A DNA stretch of 64,000 nt from Esteya vermicola (GCA_002778215.1 PCDM01000018.1:930001-994000); one strand, 5' to 3'; positions 26,098 through 41,300 are shown, counted from the stretch's first letter. Notes: generated by a model not told the origin, from the sequence alone. Translations and numbers: made by a program.

Positions 26098-27703
26098 TAT
26101 AAACTTTATTAAAAAATAGTAAAAAGCTTAAAAAGGACACTTATTTTTTATAAAACTAATACTTCTTTAATTAATAAATAGCCCTACTTTTTTTAAACAA
26201 TTTAATACTTACTTTAAATACTTTATATACTCTTTTTTAATTTTTAAATAAATTAAAATATTATTTAAGTAAATAATATAAATCTTATTTATTAAGCCTT
26301 TAAACGCCTTATATATATAACTTTAAAAAGTTATTAAAGCGTTAGTTAGCCTAAAAGGTATTACTTAATACTTATAGTAGTTATACTACGTCTTAAATAT
26401 AGTCTTTTACTTATTCCTTTTATATATTTATATTCTACTAAACACGTTCTTTATATTTATAGTTAAAAGAACTTTATAGCCCTTAGTCTTATTTAAAAAT
26501 TTAAAGATTAAGGGTAAAAAGTACTAATTTTTAACTATAATCTTATTTAGTTTATAATAATTAATATATAACTATAAATTTTTATTACGTTTTAGTATAA
26601 ATAAGACTAAGAAGCTTATAAAGCTTTTTAAGTTTTAAATTTATCCTTTTTATAGTGCTTTTTATAAGTACTTTTAAAGTATAATAAGCTCCTTTTAAAA
26701 TAAAGGGTATAGTCTTTTATATAGTAATTATATTTTAAGTAGTAAATTAATTATATAGTATATATTTTAATAAATTAATAGGCTAATAGTATTCTTTATA
26801 AAAAATACGTCTTTATATTTATAAAGCTTAATTAGTATTTTTATAAGCCCTTTATAGTCTTTTTAAGGCTTTTTATTTAAAAGATTAATAAATTTCTTTA
26901 TTTATACTAATATATAATAAGTAGTAGTATTTATTACACTTTTTTAAAAGGTCTTTATTAGCTTAACCTTTAATTTATAAAACTACTACTTCTTATTAGT
27001 AGAATATAATAATATTTTCTTATTTAATAAAGTTAAAATACTTAAAAGTACTAATATATTACTATTAATATAGTTTAGTTTTATATAATAATAAGTAATT
27101 TACTATTCTTCTTAGTTAGTGTTTAATAGTTAAATTATAACTACTTATATATTAAAAACTTATAACTTTAAGTTATTAAGTACTTATATAAGTAGTAAAA
27201 GCTTTATAAGCTTTAATAAGCTTAGTACTTTTATAAATTTTTAATTTACTATATTAATCTTACTACTATATTTTAAATTAATAAATATAAAGTAATTACT
27301 ATTTATAATAACTTATTCTTTTATTTATAGCTTTTTACTAATTAAAACAACGTTTAATAACTTTAAAGTGTCCTTTTAAAGGCTATTTAAACTTTTCTTT
27401 TACTTTTACCCTTTTTACTTTTATTACTAAAGTTATTATTACTATTAATTTTAATAAAGTTAATTTAAGCGTTTTTTTTAATAGTTTACTTACTAATTTA
27501 TTAAGATATATAAGTAAGATATAGCCTTTTATACTATAGTAAAAGTACTTAATATTATTATTATTTAATTTAGTATAACGTTTTAAGTTAGACCTATTTA
27601 TAAATTACTTAAACTTTTAAGCTTTAAAAGCTTTTTAATAAAAGTTTAAATACTTCCTTTTTAAGTTTTTATTAAAGGTTTCTTTCTTTTTCTTTATATT
27701 AAG

Positions 27704-27940
27704 TATTACTAGTAATATTTACTATAAAGAAGGAAATTCTTATAGTTTTTAAATAAATAATACAACTAACTTTATATTTATATACTTTTTACTAATATAT
27801 AAGAATTATATAGAATTATTAATATATTATAGTTATTTACTTTATTTATTTATTTTCTTTATTTAAAGTGTATATACTAAGAATAATATATAGTTATTAT
27901 TAGTATATTTCCTTTTATAGTAGTAAACTAATATATAATA
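27704..27940 (+). repeat. A1 5' LTR (237 bp)
   Basis: It starts TATTACTAG and ends ATATAATA, RIP-altered from TG..CA. The same 237 bp unit lies at 37051-37287. Confidence 0.9.
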
Positions 27941-28726
27941 AATAGTAGTAACTCTTTTTATAGCTTAAGCTTATTTATTATAAAAAACTATTTTTTATTA
28001 TATACTATTTATAAAAAATATAAAAACTTATATATAGCTTAAGCTTGTTTATAGTATATAATAAATATTTAAATAAAGTAAGCTTAACTCTTTATTATAA
28101 AATATTTATACCTTTTTTAATATTAAAATAGCTTTTTTAAAAAAGATGTTAATAGTTATAAATAGTTTAACTTTATTACTAAATTTACTTATTTATATTT
28201 ATACCTTTTAAAAAAGTTATAATAAAAATAAGAAAAAGAAAAGAACTTAAAAACTTTAAAGATTTTTTTAATAGTAATACTTTAAATAATAATATAATAC
28301 TTAAAACCTTTTTATAAAGCACTTTTAAAAATATAATAATAATAGCTAGTTAAAAAACTATAAATAATTTCTTTACTACTACTATTAGTCTTTTTAATAT
28401 TAATAAAAAAATAGCTATTTAAAAAATTAACTAACTTATAAAGTTATACTTAAACTAAGTCTTAAAAAAAGGTATTTACTAACCTTTTAAATTTAAAATA
28501 TAGAAAAAATATAGTAAAAACCTACTTATTTAAAAGTAAGCCTTTTTTTTATAACTATAACCTACTTTTTATTTAAACTAAGCTAATATATAATTTTATA
28601 ATATTTTACTACTTTGTTATACTATAATTAGAATAAAATATTATACGTTTTAAAAATATAATAATTTTTTATATATAAAAAGATAAAATAAATATACTAT
28701 AAACTAAAGTAAACTAACGTTATAAG

Positions 28727-29137
28727 TGTTATAGATAGGTAGGAAGGACGTCTACAAGGGTCTTATAAAGACCGCGTATAGGAGTTGTATAGACTTTATA
28801 GACAATGTAAATACACAATAGCTAATTAAATAGATGGCAGGCGTTATATAACCTATAGATATAAGTAGAACCTATAAGGATACGTAGTAGTAGTCTATAC
28901 TCGATTAAGTAGGGCAGTGGTAGATACACGCTTTATAATTAGTTAATAGCTATTAAGTTTAAAGGCTAAGGCCTAATTAGGACTAGTGTAATTAGTACTA
29001 CCTTTATATAACTAGTCTATTCTTTTCTATAAATATAGAAGAACAAGACTTAGTTCTTATATAATACTACTCCTACCTTTAGCCTTTTATAAGCGATTAC
29101 TTTATTAATATAGTTACTTAGTCTATCTACTATTATA
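28727..29137 (+). repeat. Solo family B LTR inside A1 (411 bp)
   Basis: It begins TGTTATAGATAGG and ends CTACTATTATA (CA turned to TA). The 5 bp duplication ATAAG is perfect (28722-28726, 29138-29142), and A2 lacks the insertion near 44405. It is clearly less RIP-mutated than the A1 sequence around it, with CpG and TpG still present at 28740-28990, so it arrived later. A stem-loop, GGTCTTATAAAGACC, lies near its left end. Confidence 0.9.
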
Positions 29138-32100
29138 ATAAGTATAGTATTAACCTTTTAATTAAAACTATATATTAAAATAGTATAATTATAAGTTTAT
29201 ATATTAAAAATTATTTTATTACTTATACTAATAAAATAACTTTTTATAATATTATAAACTATAAAAAATTAATAAGTTAAATAAGTATTATTACTTTAAT
29301 TATTTTTTATTATATATAAACTAATTTTATTTAAAGTAATAATATTATTATAATAACTATAAGTATAAACTATAGTATAGTTAATAATATATACTACTTT
29401 TAGTTAATAAGTAAGACTTACTTAGTTTATATAAAAACTATATCTTAGTTTAAAAAAATATACTTTTACAACTTAGAATTTTATTAACTATTAATATTTT
29501 TATATAAAACTAAGAACTAATAAAAATTAACTTAAAACTATTTACTTAAAATACTTTTAATTTAAAGCTTTTTACTAGTAATACTAATACTAATTAAGTA
29601 GTTATATTAATACTTAATATAATAAGTAAAATAAATTTTAATAAAATAGTACTTTAAATATTATAAAATATTTAAAAAATAAGGTTTTTTTATTTTAATA
29701 CTATTATAATTAAGTATAAAAAATAGTACTTTTTTATATAAAGTAAATATATATATTATTATAATATAATAAACTTTTTTTAAATAGTAAATAAAGTATT
29801 TAAGTAAAATAATTTAAAAGTAAAATAAAAAACTATTTTTTAAAATATTTAAAAAAACCTTTATAAAAAAGTACTTACTTAATATTAAAAATAATTAAGT
29901 AAATATAAATATTAATACTTTATATTAAACTAGTAATTTATAACTTAAGTATTATATAAATAGTTTACTATATATAGTATTAAAGTATAATAGTAGCTTT
30001 AAAAATATATTTTTATTAAAAAACTTTTATAAAATAATAAAGATCTTTATACTTTTATAATAAAAGTTATTTAGTATAGTTATATATATAGTAATTAAAG
30101 TAAAATTTAAGGTTTTAAATATATATATTTAAAGCTTTTTTTTATTCTTTATATTATTATTCTTACTTTTTATAATAATATAATTATTAATATTTACTTA
30201 AATTTACTATAAAATAAAGTATATATTTTAAAAAAAGCTTAAAAGTTAAAAATAGTAAAAAAAGATAAAAAAGTATACTTTATAAATATAAAAAATAAAA
30301 ATAAAAACGTATACTAAAGTTAATAAAATAATTAGTATAAATTAGCTTATAAAAATAAAATAAAAAAATTTAAATATAAAAATACTTATTATAGTAATTT
30401 ATAAGAAAAATAATATAACTTAAATATAATTAAATAGTTATATAAGTTATATAATTTTTAATATAAAAAAAACTTTTCTTTTTTATAATTTAAGAATTTA
30501 AACTTTTTCTTTTTTTAATAAACCTTATTTATTTAAATATAACTATTTTTAAACATTGCCTTTTACTAAATAATTTATAACTACTATATAAATAAAACAA
30601 AGTTTAAAATAATATTTATAATAAATATAACTATAATATTATAAAAAATCCTTTACTTTAATAATTTTATTAACTTATATTATAATAAGTGTATATATTT
30701 TACTTATTTAACTTAAATAATAAGAATACATAAGTAATATATAAAAAATATTTTAACTTTTATAATAAAATAAAATTACTTATTAAATAAGAATATTTTT
30801 TTAATAATATTATTATAAAATTAACTATATAGTAAAAACTATAAGTAGTAACTTTTTAAAAAAGTAACTACTACTATAAAAATATATACTATATAGTAGT
30901 ATTTTAATAAAAACAACTAACTTTTATTTAAATAAGAATTAATAAACTAAATATTTTTTTTTAAAAGTTTACTTTTTATAGTTAATACTAACTTAATACT
31001 AGTAAAAGATTTATATTTTAATTATAATTATATATATTTTTAAATATATATATATTTTTTACTAAGTAAAAAAAATATATTATATTATTTTAATATTAAA
31101 ATAAGTAGTAATATAGTTAGTAAAATATTTTTTAATAAATATAAAATTAATATTAATTTTATAAAATATAATAAATATATTAATAGTATTAAAAGTTTAT
31201 TATAAATTTAATAATAAGCTATATTTATAATATATTTACTTAATTAAATATAATATAAATATATATATAGTATATTTTATATTATAACTAATATTATTAA
31301 TAAACTTAAATTAAATTTACTTATTAATATAAATAATATATATACTTTAAGTACTAAAATTAATAATAAAAAAAAAACTATTATTTTTTATAAAATTAAA
31401 AGCTTACTTATTTATAAATAAATATAAAAACTTTAAACTTATATTTATATTTTAATTAAAAAAATACTATTATACTACTTATAATAAATATATTTATAAC
31501 TATATAATACTTTAAATTATATTATACTATTATTTATAATATATAAAAAATAATAGTAAACTATATTTTTATTAAAGTAAAAAGTTGTTTTTTTAATATA
31601 GTATTTAAGTTGTCTTTATTTTATATAGTTATAGTAAATAATATAATAATAAAACTACTAATTATTTAAAAAACGCCTTTTTTAATAAAATTTTTAAAAT
31701 AAATAATATATAAAATAATTTATATATTAATTAAAAAAAAGTATAATATTTTATATTTATTTAAACTACTATAAAAAAAGAAAATTTAAAGTTAAATTAT
31801 ATATATACTAATATTTTAGTATATAAATTATAAAAACTAAAAAATGTTTTATTTAAAATAAATATTAATAAAGTAATAGTTTATATATAAAATATTAACT
31901 TTAGTTAAAAGTAATATATACTTTTTTAAAAATTTTAATAACTTCTTATAAATAAAAGTATTATACTTATATTAAAAAATTAAAAAATATATATTAACTT
32001 ACTTAATAATTAATAGTAAATTAAGACTATTATAAAGAAATATTCTTTTAGTATTTATAATAAATAAGTAGTAAATAATACTTTTAACTTTTTTTATACT

Positions 32101-33022
32101 TTAAAAAAGCTTAAATAAATATTAAACTTTATACTTATTATATATTTTATTTTTATAATATATTATAAAGATATTATAAAAAATTCTATAAAAAAGAGTA
32201 AATAATTATTAATATATAACTATTAAACTATTTATATATATTTAATATTTATTTACTTTTTAACTAATAAAATATTATAAAAAATATATATAAATATTGT
32301 TTTTTTTTAGTTTAAATACTACTACCTTTTTTTTAATTATTTATTTTTTATAATTATTATAATTATATAGTAATTATTAATAATTATGATCTTAAAAGAT
32401 TAAATATAATACTTATAAGATTTTAGAATTTATTAGTGTTTATATAATAATTTATAAATAAACTTTTTTAAAACTATTATAGTTTTATTAGTATATATAT
32501 TAATAATATTATAATTTTTAATTATATAATAAAGGAATATTTTAAATACTTATATACTATTTTTAAAATACTTAATAAAATATAGCTTTAAATATTAAAA
32601 AAGAAGATATTTTTTAAATTTTTTATAGTTTAACTTTTTAAGTATAAGGTTAATAAAACTAGTATTTATAAAACTAATAATTATATTACTACTTTTAAGA
32701 ATATAAAAATACTTAATAATCTTAATAATCTTAATATATATTTAAGTATAGTTAAATTCCTTTATATTAGAATATTATAATATAATATTAAATTATAACT
32801 ACTATAAAAATAGAAAACAGCTTTTTAAAAAAAAGAAAAAAATAACGGCAACTTTATTAATAAAGTAGAAAAAATATAAAGAAAAAAAATAGGTAATAAA
32901 CTTATATTTAAACTTATAAATTAAGAATATAAGTTATTTTATATACTATAAAAGTACCTTTATATATAAATATAGTTATATTATTATAATTTAATAATTA
33001 TATTACTTATTAAACATAATAC

Positions 33023-33276
33023 TAAAAGAAATACGTCTTTATAAAAGGTGTAAAGTTAAGCTATATATAGTAATTTAAATAGTTAAATAAGTAAGGCCTA
33101 TAGTAAGAGAAAATAAGTGTATTTCTTAAATACTTAATAAAAGACTAGATAAAAAAGAAGAGAACTGTCCTTATATAAACGTAATCTACTATTTTAATTT
33201 AAGTGTGTATATATACTAAAAACCTTAATATAAATATATAATTAGTAATACCTTATATAATTATATATTCTTAATA
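33023..33276 (+). repeat. Family F repeat inside A1 (254 bp)
   Basis: It is collinear with 13642-13893 but more RIP-mutated. A perfect 5 bp duplication AATAC flanks it (33018-33022, 33277-33281), and A2 has the empty site near 48295. Confidence 0.9.
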
Positions 33277-35440
33277 AATACTTATAAAAGAGTATATAAA
33301 CTTTATATATTTTAACTTAATAACGTTTAAAATAGAATTTTTATTCTTAGTAAAAATATTTTATAGTACTATTACTACTTAATTTTTTTTATATTATATA
33401 CTACTAATAATTAAAAAAAATTATATAAATTAATAAAAGTAGAAATTACTATATATATTTAGACTTAAGTTAAGCTTTATAAAATAATTTAGTTTAACTA
33501 ATATTTAGTAAATTTTATTATAAACTATATATTATTAAAAAGGATTATTATATATATATTACTTAAAATATTAAATCTTAATAAAGTAAATATTAAGTTT
33601 GTAATTATAGTAAATTACCTTTTATAGTTTTAATTTAATATTTTTTATATTTTTAGTATAGTAAACGTTGTTTTTAACACCTTCTTTTAGCTTTTTATAT
33701 AAGTAAAAGAACGTATAAATTTAAATAAAAGTATATTAAAAAAATTTACTTTATAACTAATAAAAATAGTCTTAAATATTATATTAGTATAAAGTAAATA
33801 AATTTATATATTAAAATAAAGTATATAGTAAAAGTTATATATAAATATACTTTATTATTAAGTAGTATATTATTAAAAAGTACTTTATAAGATTAACTTT
33901 ATAGTATATAAAAAGGCCGCTTTTTACTTAAACTATAATATATTATAAATAATTTCCTTTATTATATATAGTTTATAAAACATTTTTAATTAACTATTTT
34001 TAAAATTTATATAAAAATACTTTTTAACAACGTTTATAATAAAATATACTATTTTAATAAAGCTTAAATATAGTATAATCTTAAAAATATCTTTATTTTA
34101 CACTTATTAAAAATAATTTAAAAATATATTTAGTATTATAAATTATACTATATTAATTAAATAAATTATAAGCTATTTAATAAGGAATTATATAATATTT
34201 ATAATATTACTATACCTTTTTATATAATTGTTATAAATTTTATTATTAACTTATTAAAAGTTATAATAATTAATATAGTTTAGTAAATACTTAAGTATAA
34301 CTACTATAATATACTTACTATAATATTATATAAATTTTTAAAAAAAACTATACTATTATTAAAATAAAAAGTATATACTATTAAATAATAGGCCTATATT
34401 CTTTTTTATAGTCTTTTTTTTTATAATTAAAGATTATTAATAAATATTATTTTTAATTATAATTCTAAATTTATATTAATACTATAGTATAAGATTTTTT
34501 ATTTTTTTAAAATATTACTTATATTTTTTATAGCTTACTACTTTTAAATAAATAGCCTTTTTAAAAAAAAAATTAAACTATAAAAATTATAATGAGATAT
34601 TTTATATATAATAATTTAAATAAGTTATAAATAAATTTACTCTTTACTTTATAACACTATTTAAATAATATATATACTATAACTATTAAAATATTATTAA
34701 ATTAGCTACTTTATAATGTTTAACTTAAATCTTTTATAAATCTTATTATAAAATATTTACTTATAGCTTTAAATTTTACTATATAAGCTATACTATAATA
34801 ATATTATTTTTATAAAGTAAAAAAAATTATTAATATTACTAGTATATTAGTAAAACTTAAATATAATAATAAACACTTTTTTATTTTATTTAATCTAAGT
34901 AATATAGTATATTTATATTTATATTATAAATATTACCTACTAAAAAAAACCTTTATAAAAATAGTCTTTATAATATATAAGCCTATTTATAGTAAAAAGA
35001 CAAGTAAAAAGTTAAGTGTATTAATTAAATTTTTTAATATTATAAAAAGTGTACTTAGTTATATTTATATTCTAGCTTTATAAGTTAAAGTAAAATAAAA
35101 ACAAATTTAAGTATAAAGTGCCTTTACTAAAGCTAATTTATATTAATAAAAATTTAAAAAATAATAAATTTAAAATTTAGCGTATTATAAAGTACTATAT
35201 TTTAAAAAGAAAGAATGTTTTACTACTTTAATTCCTTATTTAATAAACAAGATATTCCTTTATAAACAATTAGTAGTTAATAAAGACTTCTTTTTTATTA
35301 AGTGTTAAGGATTTACTTAATAAATATAAATAAAAGTATTTAAAAATTAAGTAATAATTACTTTAAGCTTAAAACCTTTAAAAGGTGTAATTTACTATAT
35401 TCTTTTAATAATAATAAGTAAGTAAATTTAATATACTACT

Positions 35441-35466
35441 TTTATTTATTTATTTATTTATTTATT
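35441..35466 (+). repeat. (TTTA)n microsatellite in A1
   Basis: About six tandem TTTA units lie within the A1 internal sequence. The same place in A2 (near 50523) has a shorter, interrupted tract, so the run expanded or contracted after the copies diverged. Confidence 0.7.
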
Positions 35467-37050
35467 TTTATAATTTTAGTAAAGACGTTAATTATTTATA
35501 GTAATATACTTTATTTACTTATTTATACTTTTATATTTAAATTAAATAAATAAAGATTTTTTATTAAATAAGAAAAAAAATAGTATAAAAATAAATAAAA
35601 AGTTTTTACTCTTATAATAATTTTATTTAGTTTTTATTATTTATAAATTAATTATATTCTTACTTAAATTTCTACTTAAATTTTAATTAATTATTATATA
35701 TCTCTTTTTTTATACTTCTTTATAAAAGCTTTTATAAGCTATATTTTCTAACTTAATAAAAATTTTTTTATTAAGTAGTTATTATACCTTTAAAAAAGAA
35801 ACTACCTTTAACTACTTTATATAATATATATAGTTATAATATAGTACTTACTAGCTTAATAAAGGCTAATAAAAATAAAGAGCTTATACTTTTTACTATT
35901 AAATAGTTAAAAAACTACTTTAAAGACGTATAAAAAGAAGATATAAACTATAACCTTTATAAAAAAGTATAAGAAATAGTTCTTAAAATATTTAATAAAA
36001 AGAATGTATAGTATAACTAAATTTCTTAAGTACTAATATACTAGTAGATTTTAAAAAACATTGTTTATTATAAAAAGGCTATTATTAATAGTAAAAACTT
36101 TATAATAAAGCTTTTTTTATATAAGAAAATTTTATACTATTACGTTTTTATAAGAAAATTATTTAAAGGTATTTAATATAAAGTTAAATACTAGTTAAAA
36201 GCGTACTACTTTTTCTTTTTTAATAAGAAAAGTAATATCTAGCCTATTTATAAGTTAAAAATTCCTTTATATAAGAATATAAATAAAGACAATAAGCTAG
36301 TAATACTTACTAAAATACTTATAACTTTTTAAACTATTAAAACCTTTAGTAAGTTGTTTTTTTTAAAACTTTTATAAATATATTAAAAAAAAAGTAGAAA
36401 AATACTATAATATAAATTATTAAGTTACTTATTTAGTTTAAAGTAAAGACTAAGTAAGTATTATATAGCCTTTATAATAATCTTTATATAAAATAAATAC
36501 TTTATTAAAAGCTTAAAAAGGAATTTTATATATTTAAAAAAAAGGTTAAAAAGGAAATAAGTATAATAACTACTAGTAAGCGCTTAGCCTTTAAGCTAAA
36601 TCTACGCTTTAAAGTAGTAAAGAAACTGTGCTAAAAGAAACTCTTAGTACTTAACCTTGCTTTTAGTACACTTAAGAATTTAATAAAGCTAATAGTTATA
36701 AATAATATAAATATTAAAGAAATTCTTTATAATATAAACAACGTTATAATAAAGATTAATTTTAATAAGTTTTTTTAAAAAATAAAGTACTAGGAAATTT
36801 TTAATATAATAGTAAATAAGTGTAATATATATAAGTATAAAAAAAAATTTAAAAAGTAAAAAAATTTAAAAAAATCCTTATAAAAATTTAAAAATAAAGT
36901 ATAAATAAAATAAAATTCTACTTCTTTATAGGCCTTTTAGCCGTTTACTTATTTATATATAATATATAATATATAATAAAAAAATTAAAAAAAAAAGATA
37001 AAAGTTAATTTAAATTAAAAATAATAGGATTTTACTCTAGCTTAAGCACT

Positions 37051-37287
37051 TATTACTAATAACATTTACTATAAAAAAGGAAATTCTTATAGTTTTTAAA
37101 TAGACAATATAATTAACTTTATATTTATATACTTTTTACTAATATATAAGAATTATATAGAATTATTAATATATTATAGTTATTTACTTTATTTGTTTAT
37201 TTCCTTTATTTAGAGTGTATGTACTAAGGACGACACATAGTCGTTATTAGTGTATTTCCTCTTATAGTAGTAAACTAGTACGTAATA
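37051..37287 (+). repeat. A1 3' LTR (237 bp)
   Basis: It begins TATTACTAATAAC and ends CTAGTACGTAATA. It keeps a few CpG sites that the 5' LTR has lost (for example near 37229 and 37281). Confidence 0.9.
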
Positions 37288-37922
37288 TTAAGCGTAGTAC
37301 TTTTTCTTTACTTATTTAAAGAACTATCCTTTTAAAGTTTATTTATACGTTTTAATACTTAGTACTAATTAGTAGTATAGGTTATACCTTTTATAGTAAG
37401 ATTATATTTAATTTTATTACGTAGTCTTATATAAACTATAACTACTATAAATGTTTTAAGTAAAAGACTAACCTTTTTTTTAATAAGCTTATATATATAT
37501 AATAGTTATTAAGGCTTTATTTTATAAGTTAGTAAGATTATTTTAAAGGTATTATTATAGTACTAAATAAACCTTTTATTTCTAATATTAGTATATTTAA
37601 TTAAGTGTTAAAAACGTTTTAAAAATATAAGCCTAGTACACGCTTTTATTCTAATAACGTATTAAAAAACTATGTTTAATAAATAAGAAAAGCTTTATTT
37701 ATAAGCTAAAGTACTATATTAATCTTATTAATATTTTAAAAGTACTATTAAAGTACTAATTTAAATATATACTTTATTACTTTTTACTACTTTTATTACT
37801 ATAAATATATTAATAAATCTTTATATTTTTAAATAGCTTTAACTTTAAATTATATACTTAATTACTAGCTTTTAATAGTACTTAACTACTAATATATAAT
37901 AAGGCTATAAAAACTATATTTT

Positions 37923-38338
37923 TATAAAGGTATTTATAAAGTTAGTACTATACACCACTATAACTAAGTAGAAGATAACATCAACTTTACAATAACTAAA
38001 TCGTGTACGTATAAGTGTATAAGGACAAAAATAAACTCTTATCCCTTTTATTAAAAAGGGGTATACTAGTACTATATAAATATAAAAGATGTTTATTAGT
38101 CTACTTATTTCTAGCTAATTATAAAAAGTGTTTAAAGACCTTTTAAAATCTACTCTTAGTGTTTTAGAATAGCTTACTACTATTCTATCCTTTAGCTAAT
38201 TATAGTAAAACGCTAGTAAATTAAACATTTAACTAATTATAAAATAACCTTATAAGGACCTTAAACGGTTTATACATAGTGCTTTAACTACGCTTAGTTA
38301 TATAGTATTTATAAGTAATTCTTATTAAAACTATAATA
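37923..38338 (-). repeat. D2 3' LTR (416 bp)
   Basis: It begins TATAAAGGTATTT and ends AACTATAATA, from TG..CA ends. It is more heavily mutated than the partner LTR at 54381: the GGACC..GGTC block near its right end has decayed here. Confidence 0.88.
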
Positions 38339-41300
38339 ATTATATTTTCTTTTTTTTAAAGTTAATCTTAACTTTTACTAGTAATAAAATACTTAAAGGA
38401 AAAACTTAGTAGAATAAAAGTGTCTTAGTACTTATAGAATAGTTGTTGTATTATACTATTTATACTTATATAAAATAGTATTCTTTAATATATTAATATA
38501 TTTAATAAGGTTAAAAGACGTTAATAACATTATTAAAAATGTTATAAGCTTTGTTTAAAGATTATAAAAGACTAGTTTATATAATAAAGTTTATTACTAG
38601 TATATATTAAGTATAGTAAATTTACTCTTATTTTATTTATAGTAAAATTTACTTTATTATATAAACGTTATAAGTTTGTTCTTACTTACTTATAAAGTAA
38701 ATTTTACTATATTATATAAATAGTACTTACTTTTTACTTTTTATATTACTAAAATTTATTATAGTAAGTAGTACTTTTAAAAGAAGAAGTAAAAACTATA
38801 AAGCTATTATTAAATTATAATAATACTAATAGCCTATTAAACTATTAAATAGTTTAAAGACTATTTAATTCTTACTAATAGCCTATTATTTAGCTTTTTA
38901 TTTATAATATAAACCCTTTTAAAATACTTTAAAAAAACCTTTATACTTTAAAGCCTTAACACTATTAAGAGTAAGAACAAGGCTATTAAGAAGCTTATAT
39001 ATATATAAGAACTAAAGCCGGCCTTTATATTTTAACGTTTACTTTCTACTAGCACTATAATATATACACTAAATATTAAATAAAATATTTTTACCTTTAT
39101 ATTAAATAGTATATTATAAAAGGTTCTTTAGTTATTATATAGTGTAATTATACTAGTAGTACTAAAAGTGTTACCTCTCTTTATTTTACCTACTACTACT
39201 AAAACTTTAAGGCTAACAACACTTACTCTTATCTAACTAGTACTTACACTTTAAACGCTTAATTTATTAAAGCAAACGCCCTTAACAAGCTTCTTAGTAG
39301 GCCCCTTACCTCTCTTTAATAAGTTTAGCACTAGCAACTAAATTCTAGTGTATATACTAGATAATTCGTCTTTAAGGCATATTAAAAACGTTAAGAACCT
39401 TAAGAACAAGTTAAGTCTAGTCCCTAGCCTCTCTTAAGCCCTTATAACAGCCTTAGTAACGCCTTTATCTATCCTTTTATACAAGTAAGGCAAGGACCTA
39501 GAATACTTTTAGCCTCTTAACAACAGGCCTATATACCTAGGCTGCCTTAACGCCTAAATAAAGAAGCTAGTAAACAAGCTACCTAAGTTGCCTTTTTTAG
39601 TATAGTACTTTAGCTTTTAAAAAGATAGTAACTATACAAATAAGTAATATACTAATACGTATTATATATTAGTAAGTATTTTATTTATTATTTACTAGCC
39701 TTATTATACTAATAAAATAGTTTCTTATATTAATAATAGGCCACCTAGCTAATCTTAATAAGTAGGCCTTAGTTATAGCCTGTCTAAAAGACTAGAGAAT
39801 CCTTTAAAAAGAGAGCTTTTACTACTATTATTAAGTAGTCTAGGAGACTGCTTAAAGTTTAGCCTTTATAACTATAGACTATTATATAAAGTATAACAAG
39901 TTATACAGCTTTAAGATAGTACGTATATATTTATCCTTTCAACCTTTAACTACTACTAATTAGCTCTAAGTTGTTTATAAAGTACAAGGCCGCTACTTAC
40001 AAGTACTACACATTATTAAGCAAGCAAGGCTATAATTACCTCTTATATTTTAAGCCTAATACTAGCTACTTTATTACTATCTTATACTTATAGTGTAATT
40101 TATTATATATGTTAGTAACTAAGATTTACCTTTATTTACCGTTTTTATACTAAGACGCAGCTATCTAGCTACTCTCTTTTTTAAACTATAAGTAGGCCTT
40201 TTAAAGTCTCTTTATAGTAGTTAAGTATATTGTTGTTTTTTTAGAATTTTTTATTATATTTTTAGAATTTTTATTATTATAACAATGTTATATTACTATA
40301 TTTTTTTATTAGACCTTTTTTAGTCTTTCTTTTTTCTTCTTTATAAAGACTTTTAAGCTTATTTTAATATTATTAAGCCTTTCTTTTTATATCTTTTACT
40401 ACTTCTTTATAATAATTAATATATTTATAACTATTATAACAACTTATTAGTTATATTTAAACGGCTATCCTTTTTATTATACTAAGTAGTATAGCTTTTT
40501 ATACTATACTTTATAGTCTAATATCTTCTTTACTTTTTACTTATTATTATCTTCTTTTAATAGTAGTATTAGTAAAGGCTTTATAGTATTTATAAAGTTT
40601 ATTTAAAGTTTTAGTAAGAATATTAAAAATATATTATATAATCTTTTATACTACTATAAAAGTGTAAGATAATACGCCTATAAGCTAATCTTCTTTAATA
40701 TATAAAAAGGTTTAATAAACTTTAATTTTTACTTTTAACTAAATACTTTTAACTTTAAATTTTAAGTAAATAGTAGTACTAAGTTCTTTTTACTATACTT
40801 TTTTAATAAGTGCTTTATATTATAGTAATGTTTTTATGTTTCTTATATATACTATAAGTGTTTTAATACTTTTTCTTTTATAGCCTACAACTTTAAAATA
40901 CGTTTAACTACTACTAATATCCTTCTTTTATAAGCAACGTTCTTAACGCTTTTATAAATTATAAAATAATAGTTATAAAGTATATAAAACAGTGCCTTAT
41001 TTATTAATTAATTTATTATATTATTTAAAACAAACTTTATTATAAAAAGAAGTGTTAGCTAATTATTCTAATTTTTTATTATATAGTAATAAAGGTACTA
41101 TTTTAAAGTTTAATTAGCTTTTTTAATCTAACTATTTGTTTATAAGTAAAAAGTAAAAGATAGTCTTAACTTAATACAAGTAATATTATATAGCTTTTAC
41201 TAGTATTAGCTAGTAAAGACTGTTCCTTTATCTAAGACAATGCCTTTTAACTATTTAAAGTATAGTTAAACCTTTATATAAACAAATATACAAGCTTTAT

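Larger units (their letters stand above)
27704..37287 (+). mobile_element. Family A Gypsy-type retroelement A1, full length, RIP-dead
   Basis: Both 237 bp LTRs are present and flanked by a perfect 5 bp duplication TTAAG (27699-27703, 37288-37292). D2 shows the uninterrupted target near 53385. The reverse-transcriptase active site at 32496-32516 reads YINNIII, aspartates lost, followed by the family's E-x-F-x-x-L block. Gag and protease would lie upstream, RNase H and integrase downstream. A further lysine-rich coding remnant lies at about 35600-36900. A solo B LTR (28727-29137) and an F repeat (33023-33276) have inserted into it; without them it is about 8.9 kb. Confidence 0.9.
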
